Positions 33,006 to 43,602 of a stretch of 64,000 nt of DNA are shown in pieces. Numbering within the stretch: position 1 is the first letter of the stretch; every line of letters begins with the position of its first letter. Position numbers and translations under genes: made by a program. Under the pieces are notes generated by a model that saw only the letters and a program-made list of their open reading frames with translations, made no database searches and had not been told where the DNA came from. Source of the stretch: Lineus longissimus (Eukaryota > Nemertea > Pilidiophora > Heteronemertea > Lineidae); contig NC_088323.1 of the NCBI RefSeq assembly GCF_910592395.1, forward strand, positions 13,689,501 through 13,753,500. Direction: 5' to 3'.

Positions 33006-33410
33006 GAAGCCCCAAAAACAAAGATCAGAGAAGCAATTAGCATGGTCAAGAGAGTTTGGCAAAAGGTCACAAGAATTTAAGAGGTTAAAAAGGGATACCA
33101 GACAACCAGAACCGGTCGAACCGAATAAGGTTGAACCACAGCCAATACCAGAGCAAAGTCCAGAGACAAAGTCCAGAGAGCTTCGCTCGAACCAGAACCT
33201 GAACCAGAACCCAAACCAGAGGATGAATCAAATGAAACTGTATCTAAGACCTCATCTGGTATGATTGTAGCTGTGGCAGCAGTTGTTATTGTCACTATCA
33301 TTTACTTTAAGTTAAAGAGTGTTAAAGAGAAGGTTGTGATGACAGATTCTCATGTAATGGTAGATACCCCGGTGGTGAAAGAGGTGGTTAAAGAACCAAA
33401 ACTATTTTGA
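32965..33410 (+). pseudogene. Polinton-like membrane-anchored ORF with a frameshift
   Basis: The N-terminal part (32965 to about 33180) is basic (EKQLAWSREFGKRSQEFKRL) and then Pro/Glu-rich. A frameshift near 33180 moves the frame; the continuation has an acidic stretch and a single transmembrane segment GMIVAVAAVVIVTIIYF, ending at the stop 33408-33410. A basic segment, a PE-rich linker and a membrane anchor form a layout seen in small Polinton proteins of unknown role. One indel separates the halves. Confidence 0.5.
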
Positions 33411-33474
33411 TGGAGTAGTCCTTTCTGGGTGAACTTATCTTGTCTAAAGCCAAACCACGTATGCCGCTTAGTGC

Positions 33475-33666
33475 TTATTGTATCACTATCAATTTCACTA
33501 TGTTTAATTGTTCCTGAAATGGGAATTCTTTATCCTCTGTAAGTTCAAGGATTACGTAATTATTGTTATCACAGTTGAATTTGACATGATCAATTCCATT
33601 TTCTTTTAATTTATCTTGCCATTCTCTACAAATATTACTTAAACTAAAAAGATGAAAGTAGCTCAA
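33475..33666 (-). CDS. Small unknown ORF (63 aa)
   Basis: Encodes a short charged product (REWQDKLKENGIDHVKFNC). No domain recognised. It lies between the membrane ORF and the kinase-like remnant and is probably a piece of a Polinton gene. Confidence 0.3.
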   Translation of the reverse strand: MSYFHLFSLSNICREWQDKLKENGIDHVKFNCDNNNYVILELTEDKEFPFQEQLNIVKLIVIQ

Positions 33667-33969
33667 ATGAATAATTGATTTATTTACTGCTCTCGTTTAT
33701 CCCTCACTGGTAAGCTTTGTGTTAAAAAATAGAACACTGATTTCATCTTTTAGAAAGTCACCTGGCTACCAAGAATTGTAAAAAGTTATTGATTTCAAAG
33801 TAATGGATTTTATGTTTTATTGTTCTGTTAAGTACTCGAAGCTTTTTTACATTCTCGTTCTCTTATTATGAAGTCCATTACTATTTAAATCTAACAAAAG
33901 TTATGGTCAAACAATCTGCATAAATTTCTCCCTAACCTCTTCCATTTTCTCTCTACCATTCAAAATGAT

Positions 33970-34698
33970 AACCACACATGCTAAATCCTATTGGTTTTCA
34001 ATGAATAGATTTTCATGAAGTTTGTGAATCTTCTTTAGGTAAACTTACTGATTTTTCTTCTGAACAATTTCTATTTTTGATTCTTTCATAACAAACCATT
34101 GGATCTGTTCTGAGGTAAATTATGAAATTGGGTGTAACGCACATTATGTGACTCATCACATTAAATGGTCGCATGTCGCTTCGAGCTTGACAGGTTGAGA
34201 CGGACTGGTTGTTCATTTCACTATTGTCTGCCTGTTGTGAAGTCTGTGTGTATCAATTTCTGCTATAATGTCCAGGTGTCATTTGAGGCTCATCTTCTGT
34301 GAGACATGCGAACCATTTTGCCGTGGTGGGTCACATATCTTTGTAGTGTTTGGAATATGTGTCATCTAGACTATCAAATTGACCACAAGTTAATTCCCAC
34401 TGAACCAACTCAGGCGTGAAAAGATATGGTGTATTGAGAAAACGCTTCTCTCCATAATAATAGTTTTACCTTCAGTTGAGTGCAATCTCTCAATGAATGT
34501 TTCCATCGCCATCATTTGAAATTCGTCAGAATATTTTTTCGCGTTATTGTACATGTGTTCAAGTAGATTTTTCCCATGATAGTTTCTCTACACCTCTAAT
34601 GGTTCTGGTACTATTACTACGTCTGAGACTTCTTTAATGCCTTCGATTAACTCTGACGTCCCAGAGGCAATGTTACCCTCAGCAACAATTCCCGCCAT
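33970..34698 (-). pseudogene. Deoxynucleoside-kinase-like gene, decayed
   Basis: An ATG at 34698 is followed by VAEGNIASGTSELIEGI, which matches the P-loop start of deoxynucleoside kinases but lacks the usual P-loop Lys. Next are IVPEPLEV, a stop where a Trp is usual, and KTIIMERSVFS, the ERS motif region. Further on, IIYLRTDPMVCYERIKNRNC and SEEKSVSL match the lid region, and after a one-base shift YLKKIHKLHENLFI matches the usual C-terminal part. These enzymes phosphorylate deoxynucleosides for DNA synthesis. The position beside a Polinton polymerase suggests it was element cargo. Stops and frameshifts make it non-functional. Confidence 0.8.
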
Positions 34699-36056
34699 TT
34701 GTTAAACACTAAATAGTAATTAGTATATAGTTTTTAATTTCTATTTAGAATTTACTATTAAACATTAAAACATTAAACAAAGTTTGGATCACTGTAATCA
34801 ATGTATTTTTCATAAAATCCTGAATGGCATCGTACAGATTCCATCTTCTAAGATGAATCATGTAGTCATCAAATGAGATGTCTCTCTGAACCACGTTCTT
34901 GGTATTTCCCTTCAGTTTCTTTGCTTCTGAATATTTTGCTGTGTTAGCATACATCTTACTTCTCAAGGCAATGCATGCTATCATCTCTTCACCTCCTAGC
35001 TCTTCCTTAAAGTAACATGGTACCTTCTTCTTGATAGTGTCATAGAGTGGATGGGACTGCGCCCCGAGAGCTGACCTCGTGTGGGATTTCCGGTAGTTAA
35101 TGAAGTCGAAAAAAAATGATCCTTAAGATTTGTCAGGTCCTTCGTCAACTCGCCAGTCTTTAACTTTATTTATAAGTTTAAAATAATCTTTCTCGAAATC
35201 AGTAGTAGAATCTATCCTTCTTTTTTGTGTTCAAATCAGTGTAGGGCGCAACCACTTTGATTGTTTGAAACTTACCACAGAATGAACCTCCTTAAGAACC
35301 ATTCCTTGCTTTAAGTAAAACTGTAGCATCCTGTATGCACTATGTAGTTGGTCTTATCCTTTTGTGTCAGTATTAACTTTACTACATTATATATTTTCCC
35401 CTCCCTGTCATCACCAAGTAAGGACGTAATTCATCATCATCGATTAAGAGAGATTCGGGACAGAATGGAAAGTTTTTTGATTTGAACTTAATGTTTTCGG
35501 GGTAAGCCAAGTCTACCTCTTAGAAGTAGCCTACTTCGTTGTGCTTAGGAACTCCTTGTATCCAGCTTGACATCGTCCGAGAGCTTTTGGGTCTTTGGGT
35601 TCCATCATCTCAAAACTGATGTAGGGTTGAGGTTCCATCATTGCCCGACCATAAAGGTTATTTGCATCGATGTAAAGTAGCTTGTGGTGCTCATCGGCCT
35701 TGACGTGTCTTGTTCCCATCACTCCTGAAATACCTCCTCTTATCGCCTTTTCAGAAGAAGGTAAAATGCTTCAAACCAACTTGCCATGTTAAACCAGGTG
35801 CTGAGTAACAGTGACAAGGATCAATCTGAAAGTAGTTCAAATTGAATTTCTCAAAGAAATCAGCTAGAAGTAACACATCAGTTTTGAGGTACAGATCAAT
35901 GAACTCTCCATGATTCTTGAAATTAAAATTTTCCCAGGACCTATATCTTTTCAGCCTCTTCGTAAGCTGAATCATGTACATTTCATTCTTTAATTCGTCA
36001 AAGAACATAGTCTTCTCTAAGTGAGTAAGTAGACCCACCAAGGTTAGAGTAGTAAC

Positions 36057-36811
36057 GCTGAAAGGGTGGATGTCGTTCTGGGTGCCGACAAATGGTACTC
36101 AGGTTCGAGATCGACTGGACAATAAGCACCCTGGGTGCCATTACACTAGACAAATAGCACCCAGCTTATTTTTGCCTGGCTTACGGATCTTAGGCAGACG
36201 TTACATAGAGCTTCACGCTTCACTCCTCACGCCTCATGCTTCACGGTTCACTCGTGAACCGAAGAATTAACAAGGTATTTCAATGAGCCCTGTTACATAG
36301 GAAAAAATGAGGGCCTCAGTTGAAATGCCTTGGAAATTCTTCGGTTCACGAGTGAACCGTGAAGCATGAGGCGTGAGGAGTGAAGCGTGAAGCTCTATGT
36401 AACGTCTGCCTTATGGACGAGGACGTGTCTTGCAATCTCGTTTTATCTCACGCCGTGGTACTTCAGGCCTATAGGTCTTTGAAAGCACATTTCGGATGAT
36501 TTATTCAGAAAAGGTATGTAGGAGGGATATATTCAGAGAATGAAAAATTGTGTGATGACAAAATGAATGGATTTGCTGCGTATTTTTCTTGACAATCAGT
36601 CGATATTGCTCCATCTTGCAAAATGATGGTTATCGTGACACGTGACCTCCGTGAGCGTGGGGCCAAGCTCGGTTGTAGGTGTAGAAAAAGTGTAGAAGAA
36701 GAAGCTGTGTGCTGTTTGTCTAGTGTAATGGCACCCAGGGTGCTTATTGTCCAGTCGATCTCGAACCTGGGTGCCGACAAATGGTACCCAGACGACATCC
36801 ACCCTTTCAGC
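36057..36811. mobile_element. Fold-back/MITE with 9-bp target duplication
   Basis: Terminal inverted repeats of about 97 bp begin GCTGAAAGGGTGGATGTCGT (left) and end with the complement (right). AGTAGTAAC flanks both sides (36048-36056 and 36812-36820), a 9-bp target duplication typical of Mutator-like elements. Inside is a second, perfect hairpin (36192-36411). No transposase. It interrupts the polymerase remnant. Confidence 0.9.
36192..36411. repeat. Perfect 77-bp-arm hairpin inside the fold-back element
   Basis: Arms 36192-36268 and 36335-36411 are exact reverse complements. The 66-bp loop holds a further imperfect inverted repeat (AAGGTATTTCAATGAG against its complement). Perfect identity of the arms implies recent origin or gene conversion. 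Confidence 0.95.
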
Positions 36812-37660
36812 AGTAGTAACTGTGTATTTCTTCGTGATATCTCTGCCAGTCTGACTTCGTCCCGAGAGCAGAGCTCGAATCAGACTCCGTCCCGAGAGCA
36901 GAGCTCGAGTCTGCCAATGTCATGACGAAAGTAACGTTGCAGTTCAGTCGATTAGATAAAAATTCTTCCATTCTGATTAACCAGTCACAGGAAACCTTTA
37001 CAATATCAGAACCCCTGTAACTCGTGTATTCACTGTTGTAGAGTAACGGGTAGTCGGAGTGAACATCAGCTCCAACTGCAGATGCAACCAATTTGAATAG
37101 CTTTTTGGTTACAGTGGTTACTGGGGATACAGGGTTAACAGGTTCAGTAACAACAGGAATACTTATGGATTCAAAATCAGCATAGATCACAAAGGGACTC
37201 TGTTCTTGAATGAGTGCTTTTCAAATAGAAGTTGAGACCATTTACTATTCGGTGCAGGCAGAGTGGTCTTACAGTAATCGTGTTCACCACATTTCAGTTT
37301 ATGTTTTTCTAGTGTTGATTTACGATAAAAGTACGTGTAGTTCCTGCATCTCCTGCAGAGAAATACGGTATTCCTGGTTGTCTTGTAGAAAAAATTGATG
37401 TCTCTTATGTACATGAAGTGGTCCTTGAAGTAAAACAGATCGATAACATCGTCATCGTCATAGTTCTTTGACAGGTAGAGTGGTTCCAGTTGTGCATAAT
37501 AGATGATTTTAGCTGATACATTCTGTAACTTAAAACGTTAATCTTAAGAATGTTGTCTTTCTCCTTTTGGATACATACAGGAAAGGAGTTAATTTTGATA
37601 CTGCCGTTATCTAGTTTGGCTAGTTCTTCTTAACTAGCTATAGTTTCAGGTGTGACTTAG

Positions 37661-38022
37661 TCGGTGTGACGTTGTAATATTCAGCAGCCAATAGACTCCA
37701 TAGAAAACATTCATTATAATTTCATTGAATATTCATTAAAGCTTTTGTTTTGAATGGTAGTTGAGTGTAATGACCACCTCTACACTTTTGTATGAACAGA
37801 ATGTGAGGTCACAAGACTTTATCACATTTGAAGACAAACCACTTCCTTGAAAGTACCTCTCCTCAATCTAAGCCTTATTGTAATTTAACTGATTTGTTAC
37901 GGCATATATTGCCTGATTCCTCGAAATTATGCTTTCCATTGGAGACTGAAATGGATGGGTCGTGCTATGCTCTCTAGACGTAGTCCGGATGACTCTCTCC
38001 TGAACTCGGCAAAAACGAAGAT
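37661..38022. other. Non-coding stretch
   Basis: No gene or repeat recognised. Confidence 0.4.
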
Positions 38023-38230
38023 ACAGTGGAACCCCGGTCGGCGACCACCTCAGTAACGCGACCACCCCGCGAACACGACCAAAATTATCCGGTCCCGAAT
38101 GGTTTTCTCTCTAATTCCCATTAACTGGCCCTCGCTAACACGACCACCCCGGTACCCAGACCGCGACCACCAGCTTGGTCGCTCCCAAACTGCAAATTAA
38201 CCCCGCTAACGCGACCATGAGGCCAAATTG
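38023..38230. mobile_element. Pogo/Tigger-like terminal region (one end)
   Basis: It starts CAGTGGAACCCCGGTCGGCG and has repeated ACGCGACCACCCCG-type units, a composition typical of pogo/Tigger-family termini in animals. The matching opposite terminus is not seen, so this is a truncated or solo end. Confidence 0.55.
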
Positions 38231-38790
38231 CCGTAATCAACCATGACCGCATCGCATCAATTGGCACCTTTTCGCAAATCCGTGTTGATAATTAGCACCT
38301 CGAATACAATGACCATGGGAATCCATATGAAAATAAATGATGTGTAAGTGAGTTTGATCAAATGTAAGCGCAAATAAAATGAAGAATAAACTTTCTTTTC
38401 GACTCACGGTTTGTGTTTTCATCATTTAGTATTAAATGATTTAGTATTAAATGATGTCAAGAGGCATGCACACGTAGTTTTTAGGACAAATAAATTATGT
38501 TGATTAGTAAGAGTACCGATACTCAAAGTAAAGAATGCTTACTACGTCGTAATGTTGATAAAATACGTTATTAAAAAGATGATTTAATCAGTACCAGTTC
38601 AAATTGGCTGAAGTTAAAGCAGGAAGACATCAGGAAGAATTCTCAACATCTTCTCACATCACCTCTCTCAATGTTAGCGGGAATATTAGCTTGACATTAA
38701 GAAGGGCAGCTGCCGATGGTGTGAATTACATGCTTGTTCTGATTAGCATGCTCAAGTTTTAATGTAATGTTTGGTCTAATTAGCTCTCGT
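38231..38790. other. Non-coding stretch
   Basis: AT-rich, with a doubled ATTTAGTATTAAATGA word at 38423-38452. No coding region supported. Confidence 0.4.
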
Positions 38791-40058
38791 CAGTTTATTA
38801 TGCCTGTAGCTTGGATGCAGAAAAATGCTTTGACAGGATATGGCATGATGGTCTCATGTACAAGTTATTACCCCGTATCCCTCTTAATCACTGGCTCATT
38901 TTGTATGAGTGGTATTCCCGCCTGAGGGCACTGGTTGTGTGGAACGGTCAACACAGTGTTAAGTTTAGAGTAACCCGAGGCATACGACAGGGTAGTATAC
39001 TGTCACCTCTCCTTTTTATAATGTTCACATATGACTTACTTAATGAACTCTCCAACTCTGGCCTTGGATTGCGTGTATCCCAGTATTTATTTAATAACTT
39101 CGCATATGCGGATGATGTTAATCTAATGGCGTTAAGTGCCCCAGGGTTACAGGGTCTAATTGACATTTGCTCAAGATTTGCCAATAGGTGGCGGTTCATC
39201 TTTGGCTTTAAGAAGACACGTTGTATAATATTTGGTAAAGAAATCTTATCCAAGACTCCAGTTTGGTATTTAGATGACAATGTAATTTCTGTAGATGACG
39301 AGGTAGACATCCTTGGTGTTAAGTTCTGTACAAGCCTGATATCACCATCTCATGTAGAGCAGAGGGTCTCTGCTGCTCAGCGTCGAGCTTTCAGTCTATT
39401 AAGTGCAGGTTTCAGTTATCCGGGCCTATGTTCAGCTGCCAAAGTGTATTTATGGAAAACCGCTATTTTACCTATTGCAATCTCTGGATGTTCTAGCGTG
39501 TATATGAACAAACACGATCTGACTATTTTAAACAGTTTTCAGAGTAATAATTTTAAACGGGTGCTCGGTTTACCGAAGCGATCACACCATGGCAAGCTTC
39601 TGAAAGCCATTTCTGTTAATCCTGTCTCCTCTGTGATCCTCAATAGTAAGTTATTACTTTTTAACCGTATTTTTAAACGTCGGTCCCCGGCTAGTGCTCT
39701 TAACGCTGTTCTTTTGGCTGAATTTTTAACGGGGCGTGGTTGTACTGCTGGTACACTGTTGCACGATGTCTCCCATCACGTGTCGCCTGCTGTTCTTGCT
39801 TTTTCAGACCGTCCCCGCTCGCTCTGCCCCGTTGGCGTGGCCTCTGTTGGCGAGGATGGCGTAGTTGACTCTCTTAGGTCTCTCCTCCTCGACGACAGAT
39901 ACTGCTCCCCGGGGTCGCGCGAGAGGGGGCTGGTCAAACTTTTGGTACGAGCTTTTTAATCATGTACTATTTTATATTTGTTGAACTTTTATGTATCTAT
40001 TGTACTTGTCATTGTTCTCCTGTTTGGAGGTTTAAATAAATAAATAAATAAATAAATT
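38790..40058 (+). pseudogene. 5'-truncated LINE with long RT frame and TAAA tail
   Basis: A 382-codon frame (38811-39959) starts within the RT palm: LDAEKCFDRIWHDGL (motif A Asp), RQGSILSPLLF (motif B) and FAYADDVNLM (motif C with two catalytic Asp). The thumb and C-terminal part follow (GFSYPGLCSAAKVYLWKTAI) to a stop at 39959. A short 3' UTR and a (TAAA)n tail at 40034-40058 mark the 3' end. Everything upstream (endonuclease, fingers) is absent, as with incomplete target-primed reverse transcription. The remaining frame is open, so insertion may be recent. Jockey-superfamily-like; clade not determined. Confidence 0.9.
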
Positions 40059-40580
40059 AACTCATTTACATAAGTTGCAAATTAAACGCAAAACACTCAA
40101 GAAATGACAAAAGTATGCCTATGAGAAATGGTTTGGCCTAGTCGCAGATATAAACATTCTTGTCCGCACGCAGTATAATCACTTGTTGTGATTTGCTGTT
40201 TAACTTTCAGAGCGCGATGACCGTGCGTTTTACCACATTTGTACGCGTACAAAACTTAAACGACAGATAAAACGTCTTTAGGTACAAGCATCAAAATTGT
40301 TAGCCGTTTTCGAAATATCGGCAGTTTAACACTTTACATGCGATTAGATTTGTGCAACGAGGATGATGCCTTTACCTGATGTAGCGTTCCTCGCCAAATA
40401 TATTTCAAAATAATATTCCAGCTAATTTTAAAAATTATGTACGGTGACACTTACAACACTTTTGACAACATATGTTTATATCTTTCATCGAAATTGTAAT
40501 AATTATCCCTTTCAGTAAAGAAAGAACATCGAAAACACATCAACTAGCGTCAAATTCAGCATTCAACTTATGTTATGTCA
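40059..40580. other. Non-coding stretch
   Basis: No gene recognised. AT-rich spacer between two reverse-transcriptase elements. Confidence 0.4.
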
Positions 40581-40590
40581 CATAACTAAG

Positions 40591-42422
40591 TTAATTACAT
40601 AAATCAACCTAGAGCAAACAAACGTATTATACATGTATATATGTTTATTTCGTACTAGGTACAATCAGAGGTGCATGGTGTTGAAATACGTATATACAGT
40701 GCTGTATCACCCGAGTCCCTCATGTGAAGCAACTCTTGAATCTGAGTACACAGAAATGACGATGGGATTTTCCATGACTTTGTAAGACACACTCTCCTTA
40801 TCAGATCCATTCTTTGTACTCGGTGCCTTGCACTAATTACAGTCAAGGACTTGCCAACAGACGATGTGCTGCCCGCCAGTACCATCTGTGTGCACATGTT
40901 GAGGAGTGAATTTGAAGATTGAGTAGAATTAGATATAAAGTTAATGAGGCGCTTTTCAAGGGTTATCATGATGTCATAATCATCAATGATAGCGGGAATA
41001 AGGTTATTGTGGGTTCTGGGTGAAATACCGAGAACCCTACGCACACACTTCCTCCACGCAGTGTAAACACGCTGTATTTGGGGGTGAGCCAAATCCAACA
41101 CAGGGCTGCCGTAGAGGAACATACAGAAACTCTTGAATAGACCATATCTCACCACTGCAGAGGCATATTGAAACTGCGCTAGTAATAGATTTGTACGCTT
41201 GTACATATCCGATATTGTTGTTTCGATTCTCTCTCCCTCCATATTTGGCCCTATAGGAATTCCGAGATGTATTTCATGTAAACTAGGGATCATGTCGATA
41301 CCATTAAACCGGACCACAATGCCTTCAGTATTCCTTAAGCCAAACACCAGCAGTTTAGATTTTCCAGCATTGGACTTGATCTTGTACTCTTTAGAATAGT
41401 CATCACACAGTTTAAGCATTTGTCGCAGAGCCCAGAGCGACGGGGCAAGAATGATGACGTCATCGGCATACGCAAAAGCTCCAGCAGAAATATGGCCTAC
41501 ACAGCACCCTACTTTTGAAGTCTTCAGCTTATCTAGTAGTTCCCCAATGTATGAATTGAAAAGGATCGGAGATAACACGCCTCCCTGTTACACTCCATTA
41601 GAAACAGAAAATGAGTGGGAGGTATAATCATCCCACCTAATATTCACTCTTTGAATGGTATACAAATTCGCTAGAAAGCGTGAAATAAGGGGGCACAACC
41701 CCTTGCGTTGCAATATCCTGAATAACTTGATAAAGTTGATACAATCGAATGCCTTGGATGCGTCCAGCATTACAGAATACACTGGGGTATCATTATTGAT
41801 GTAATATCTTATCACCTCTTCCGTAACAAAACTACAAGAAACTGTAGAAAGACCCTTTTTGAATCTAAACTGACTGTCACTTGAAGTCAGAATATCACTA
41901 TATCTATCAAGAATGATATAATCAAGTACTTTACCAATAACACTACTGAGGGCAATACCCCGGTAATTATCAGACTGATTTAGCGATTTCCTTACATTTT
42001 TAGGGATCGGGATAACGGTAGACATAGAAAAGTCGCTGGGGCAAGACCCATGGTATACCATGGAGGTCAGTAAGAACGACAGATGAACGTGCAGCATACG
42101 AGTGGCGTTAATGTAGTGATCAGATGAAACATTCCTAATGCTATCACTCTTTCCCTTGTTTAAGCGCCTGATACCGGCCAAAATGTCGTGAACATCGAAA
42201 TGGTGAGGTTTCACACATTCACCTCTGCCACATCTACGGTAGATATCCTTTCTTATATCACCTTGCAACACTACAAGGTCTTCATCACGATATGACACAG
42301 AGTTATAGAGGGTACGGAATTTCTCAACAAACAGCTCCCCGATCTCAGCTTTACCTGATCTACCGTCCATAGTCATTATTAAATAATACGTTTGTTTGCT
42401 CTAGGTTGCTTTATGTAATTAA
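40591..42422 (-). mobile_element. Reverse-transcriptase element bounded by terminal inverted repeats
   Basis: 39-bp inverted repeats with one mismatch enclose the RT frames: 40591-40629 (TTAATTACATAAATCAACCT...) and the reverse complement at 42384-42422. Weaker similarity continues about 10 bp outward. The minus-strand ORF begins at ATG 42376, only 8 bp inside the right repeat, and ends at 40655, 26 bp inside the left one. Ordinary LINEs have no inverted termini. A pair of solo repeats, or an RT captured by a DNA element, are the alternatives. No clear target duplication was found. Confidence 0.8.
40655..42376 (-). pseudogene. Non-LTR-type reverse transcriptase, one internal stop
   Basis: Two frames in the same register (42376-41588 and 41578-40655) give about 570 residues separated by a single TAA near 41588, just before QGGVLSPILFN (motif B). 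Order: pre-palm region (IGELFVEKFRTLYNSV), NQSDNYRGIALSSVIGKVLD, FRFKKGLSTVSCSF, VMLDASKAFDCINF (motif A), FAYADDVIILAPS (motif C) and a long thumb/C-terminal part (YTAWRKCVRRVLGISPRTHN). No endonuclease domain is present upstream. The fragment at 17850-18239 is related. All catalytic Asp residues are present; the stop is the only obvious lesion. Confidence 0.92.
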
Positions 42423-42438
42423 GTAATTATGAAATTAA

Positions 42439-42568
42439 TTCAGTCAGATACACATGACCCAATTTGATTAGACATACTCAGCATACTCAGTAGTCAAATT
42501 TTGATTACTGAGTATGCTGAGTATGCTGAGTATGTCTAATCAAATTGGGTCATGTGTATCTGACTGAA
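42439..42568. repeat. 130-bp fold-back element
   Basis: Arms of about 60 bp (TTCAGTCAGATACACATGAC... and its complement) meet almost without a loop. The right arm has one extra copy of a 9-bp unit (GAGTATGCT). It lies 17 bp from the terminus of the RT element. Too small to encode anything. Confidence 0.95.
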
Positions 42569-43214
42569 CCATAGTCTTACCTATTTGCTACAGCAGTAAC
42601 TGCATTAGCGCTACACGTCCCTACGATACATTTCAAGCGTATTTTGCCATCCCTTCCTTTTCTGTTCAATCGAAGTTTAGACTGTCTGCAGATCAGACTC
42701 TTCCCTCCTCTTTTGGTCGGAATAAATCAGCCATCATGCACGGTTGTTATGAGTGCGAAACGTAAATGCAGGACCTCTTTATTATGGAATGAAACCATCG
42801 AGAAATTTTATTTTTTCATAGGAAGCCATCACACCGTTGAACGCAATGAAATGAGGAATAAAAGAACGATGTAAAGCTAAGGTATTCTTTCTATGAAGAA
42901 GCCAGTTACTGACTAAGACCAAACAAGGATAATCCACAATTTAAAACGCAGCCCTTGTGTGAAAGGGTAAAACCTTTTTACTATATTTCTTCCTTTTTAA
43001 AATCACTACGATTTGCTAATACATCAGCCTAGATACTCAAAGTTATTCCAAATAATACAAAAATAATTGATTTAGCTACATGTAAAACCAGTAGACATAG
43101 GATCATAAAAACAGTTCGAAGTTATTCTTAATGAATAGCCAAACTAAACACTGTATAATGGGACGGTCAATATCTGTGGGGAGGTAAGCAATATATTAAG
43201 GAGTAACAGAATCA
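42569..43214. other. Non-coding stretch
   Basis: No domain-bearing frame. An open frame at 42644-42874 is unsupported. Confidence 0.4.
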
Positions 43215-43272
43215 GACGGAACAGGAATTACGTGAAACAGGAATTAGGCGATACAGGAATTGGCGAAACAGG
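43215..43272. repeat. Minisatellite, about four 16-bp units
   Basis: Units of the type AACAGGAATTAGGCGA, diverged. It overlaps the start of the open frame at 43232. Confidence 0.75.
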
Positions 43273-43507
43273 AATACACCATATTCCTGTGAAAACTAGT
43301 CCTCGTCCGCAATTCCATGATAGATTCGCACCACTAAATGAGCGTTGTATGAACATTTGGCTTCCTTCCGCTAAGATTAAAGAGACTCAGGCACGCTATA
43401 ATCTATCCGAATATTTAGCTGCTGTAGCGGGTGATGATGCCGAACTTTTCCCTGTCAAAGTCCTACGGAAAACGGTCATCAACCGCTCCTCTGTCAATAC
43501 AGCATAA
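43232..43507 (+). CDS. Unknown coding fragment with a second copy at 6.7 kb
   Basis: The 91-codon frame encodes RFAPLNERCMNIWLPSAKIK and YNLSEYLAAVAGDDAELFPV. No domain that I recognise. A mutated copy at 6703-6840 keeps the same words, so it is part of a repeated coding unit, probably of a mobile element. The start is uncertain because the first 15 codons come from the minisatellite. It ends at a stop (43505-43507), 96 bp left of a fold-back element. Confidence 0.5.
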   Translation: MKQELGDTGIGETGIHHIPVKTSPRPQFHDRFAPLNERCMNIWLPSAKIKETQARYNLSEYLAAVAGDDAELFPVKVLRKTVINRSSVNTA

Positions 43508-43602
43508 ATAAAATTCTTGGAGAGTGCAGAAAATGTTTCCTTGCAACGAATTCTACATGTTGAAAACGCACTGGACTTTCCGTCCCTTCTTTAGACTGCG
43601 GT

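Larger units (their letters stand above)
31432..37660. mobile_element. Polinton/Maverick-like element, decayed
   Basis: The region is defined by a protein-primed-type family B DNA polymerase (minus strand, 34760-37660) and adjacent open frames of Polinton style: a low-complexity Q/S/T-rich protein (31432-31752), a membrane-anchored protein (32965-33410) and others. Polintons are large self-synthesising DNA transposons related to viruses. Integrase, capsid and ATPase genes and the terminal repeats are not found, so this is a fragment. Secondary insertions: a SINE (31866-32205) and a fold-back element (36057-36811). Confidence 0.75.
34745..37660 (-). pseudogene. Polinton-type family B DNA polymerase, decayed
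   Basis: Minus-strand order: 37520-37187 has YFKDHFMYIRDINFFY and a zinc-ribbon-like segment (CRRCRNYTYF..LEKHKLKC); 37190-36807 starts with YADFES, the exonuclease motif; 36041-35751 has IDLYLKTDVLLLADFFEKF and the PGLTW region; 35722-35531 has LLYIDANNLYGRAMMEP (palm motif A); 35260-35180 has STTDFEKDYFKL; 34984-34745 has the end region ALRSKMYANTAKY and ISFDDY. This is the protein-primed-type polymerase used by Polintons. The palm motif C block (DTD type) is not found, apparently lost in a deletion before 35150. Frameshifts are frequent, and a 755-bp fold-back element (36057-36811) splits it. Confidence 0.88.

Noticed and set aside
34745-37660. Viral genome insertion instead of a Polinton
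   Set aside because: The polymerase type fits Polintons best, and no capsid, ATPase or other viral core gene was found. The kinase-like gene keeps a virus-like origin open but does not show it.
38948-39310. 120-codon minus-strand frame
   Set aside because: Shadow of the LINE reverse transcriptase.
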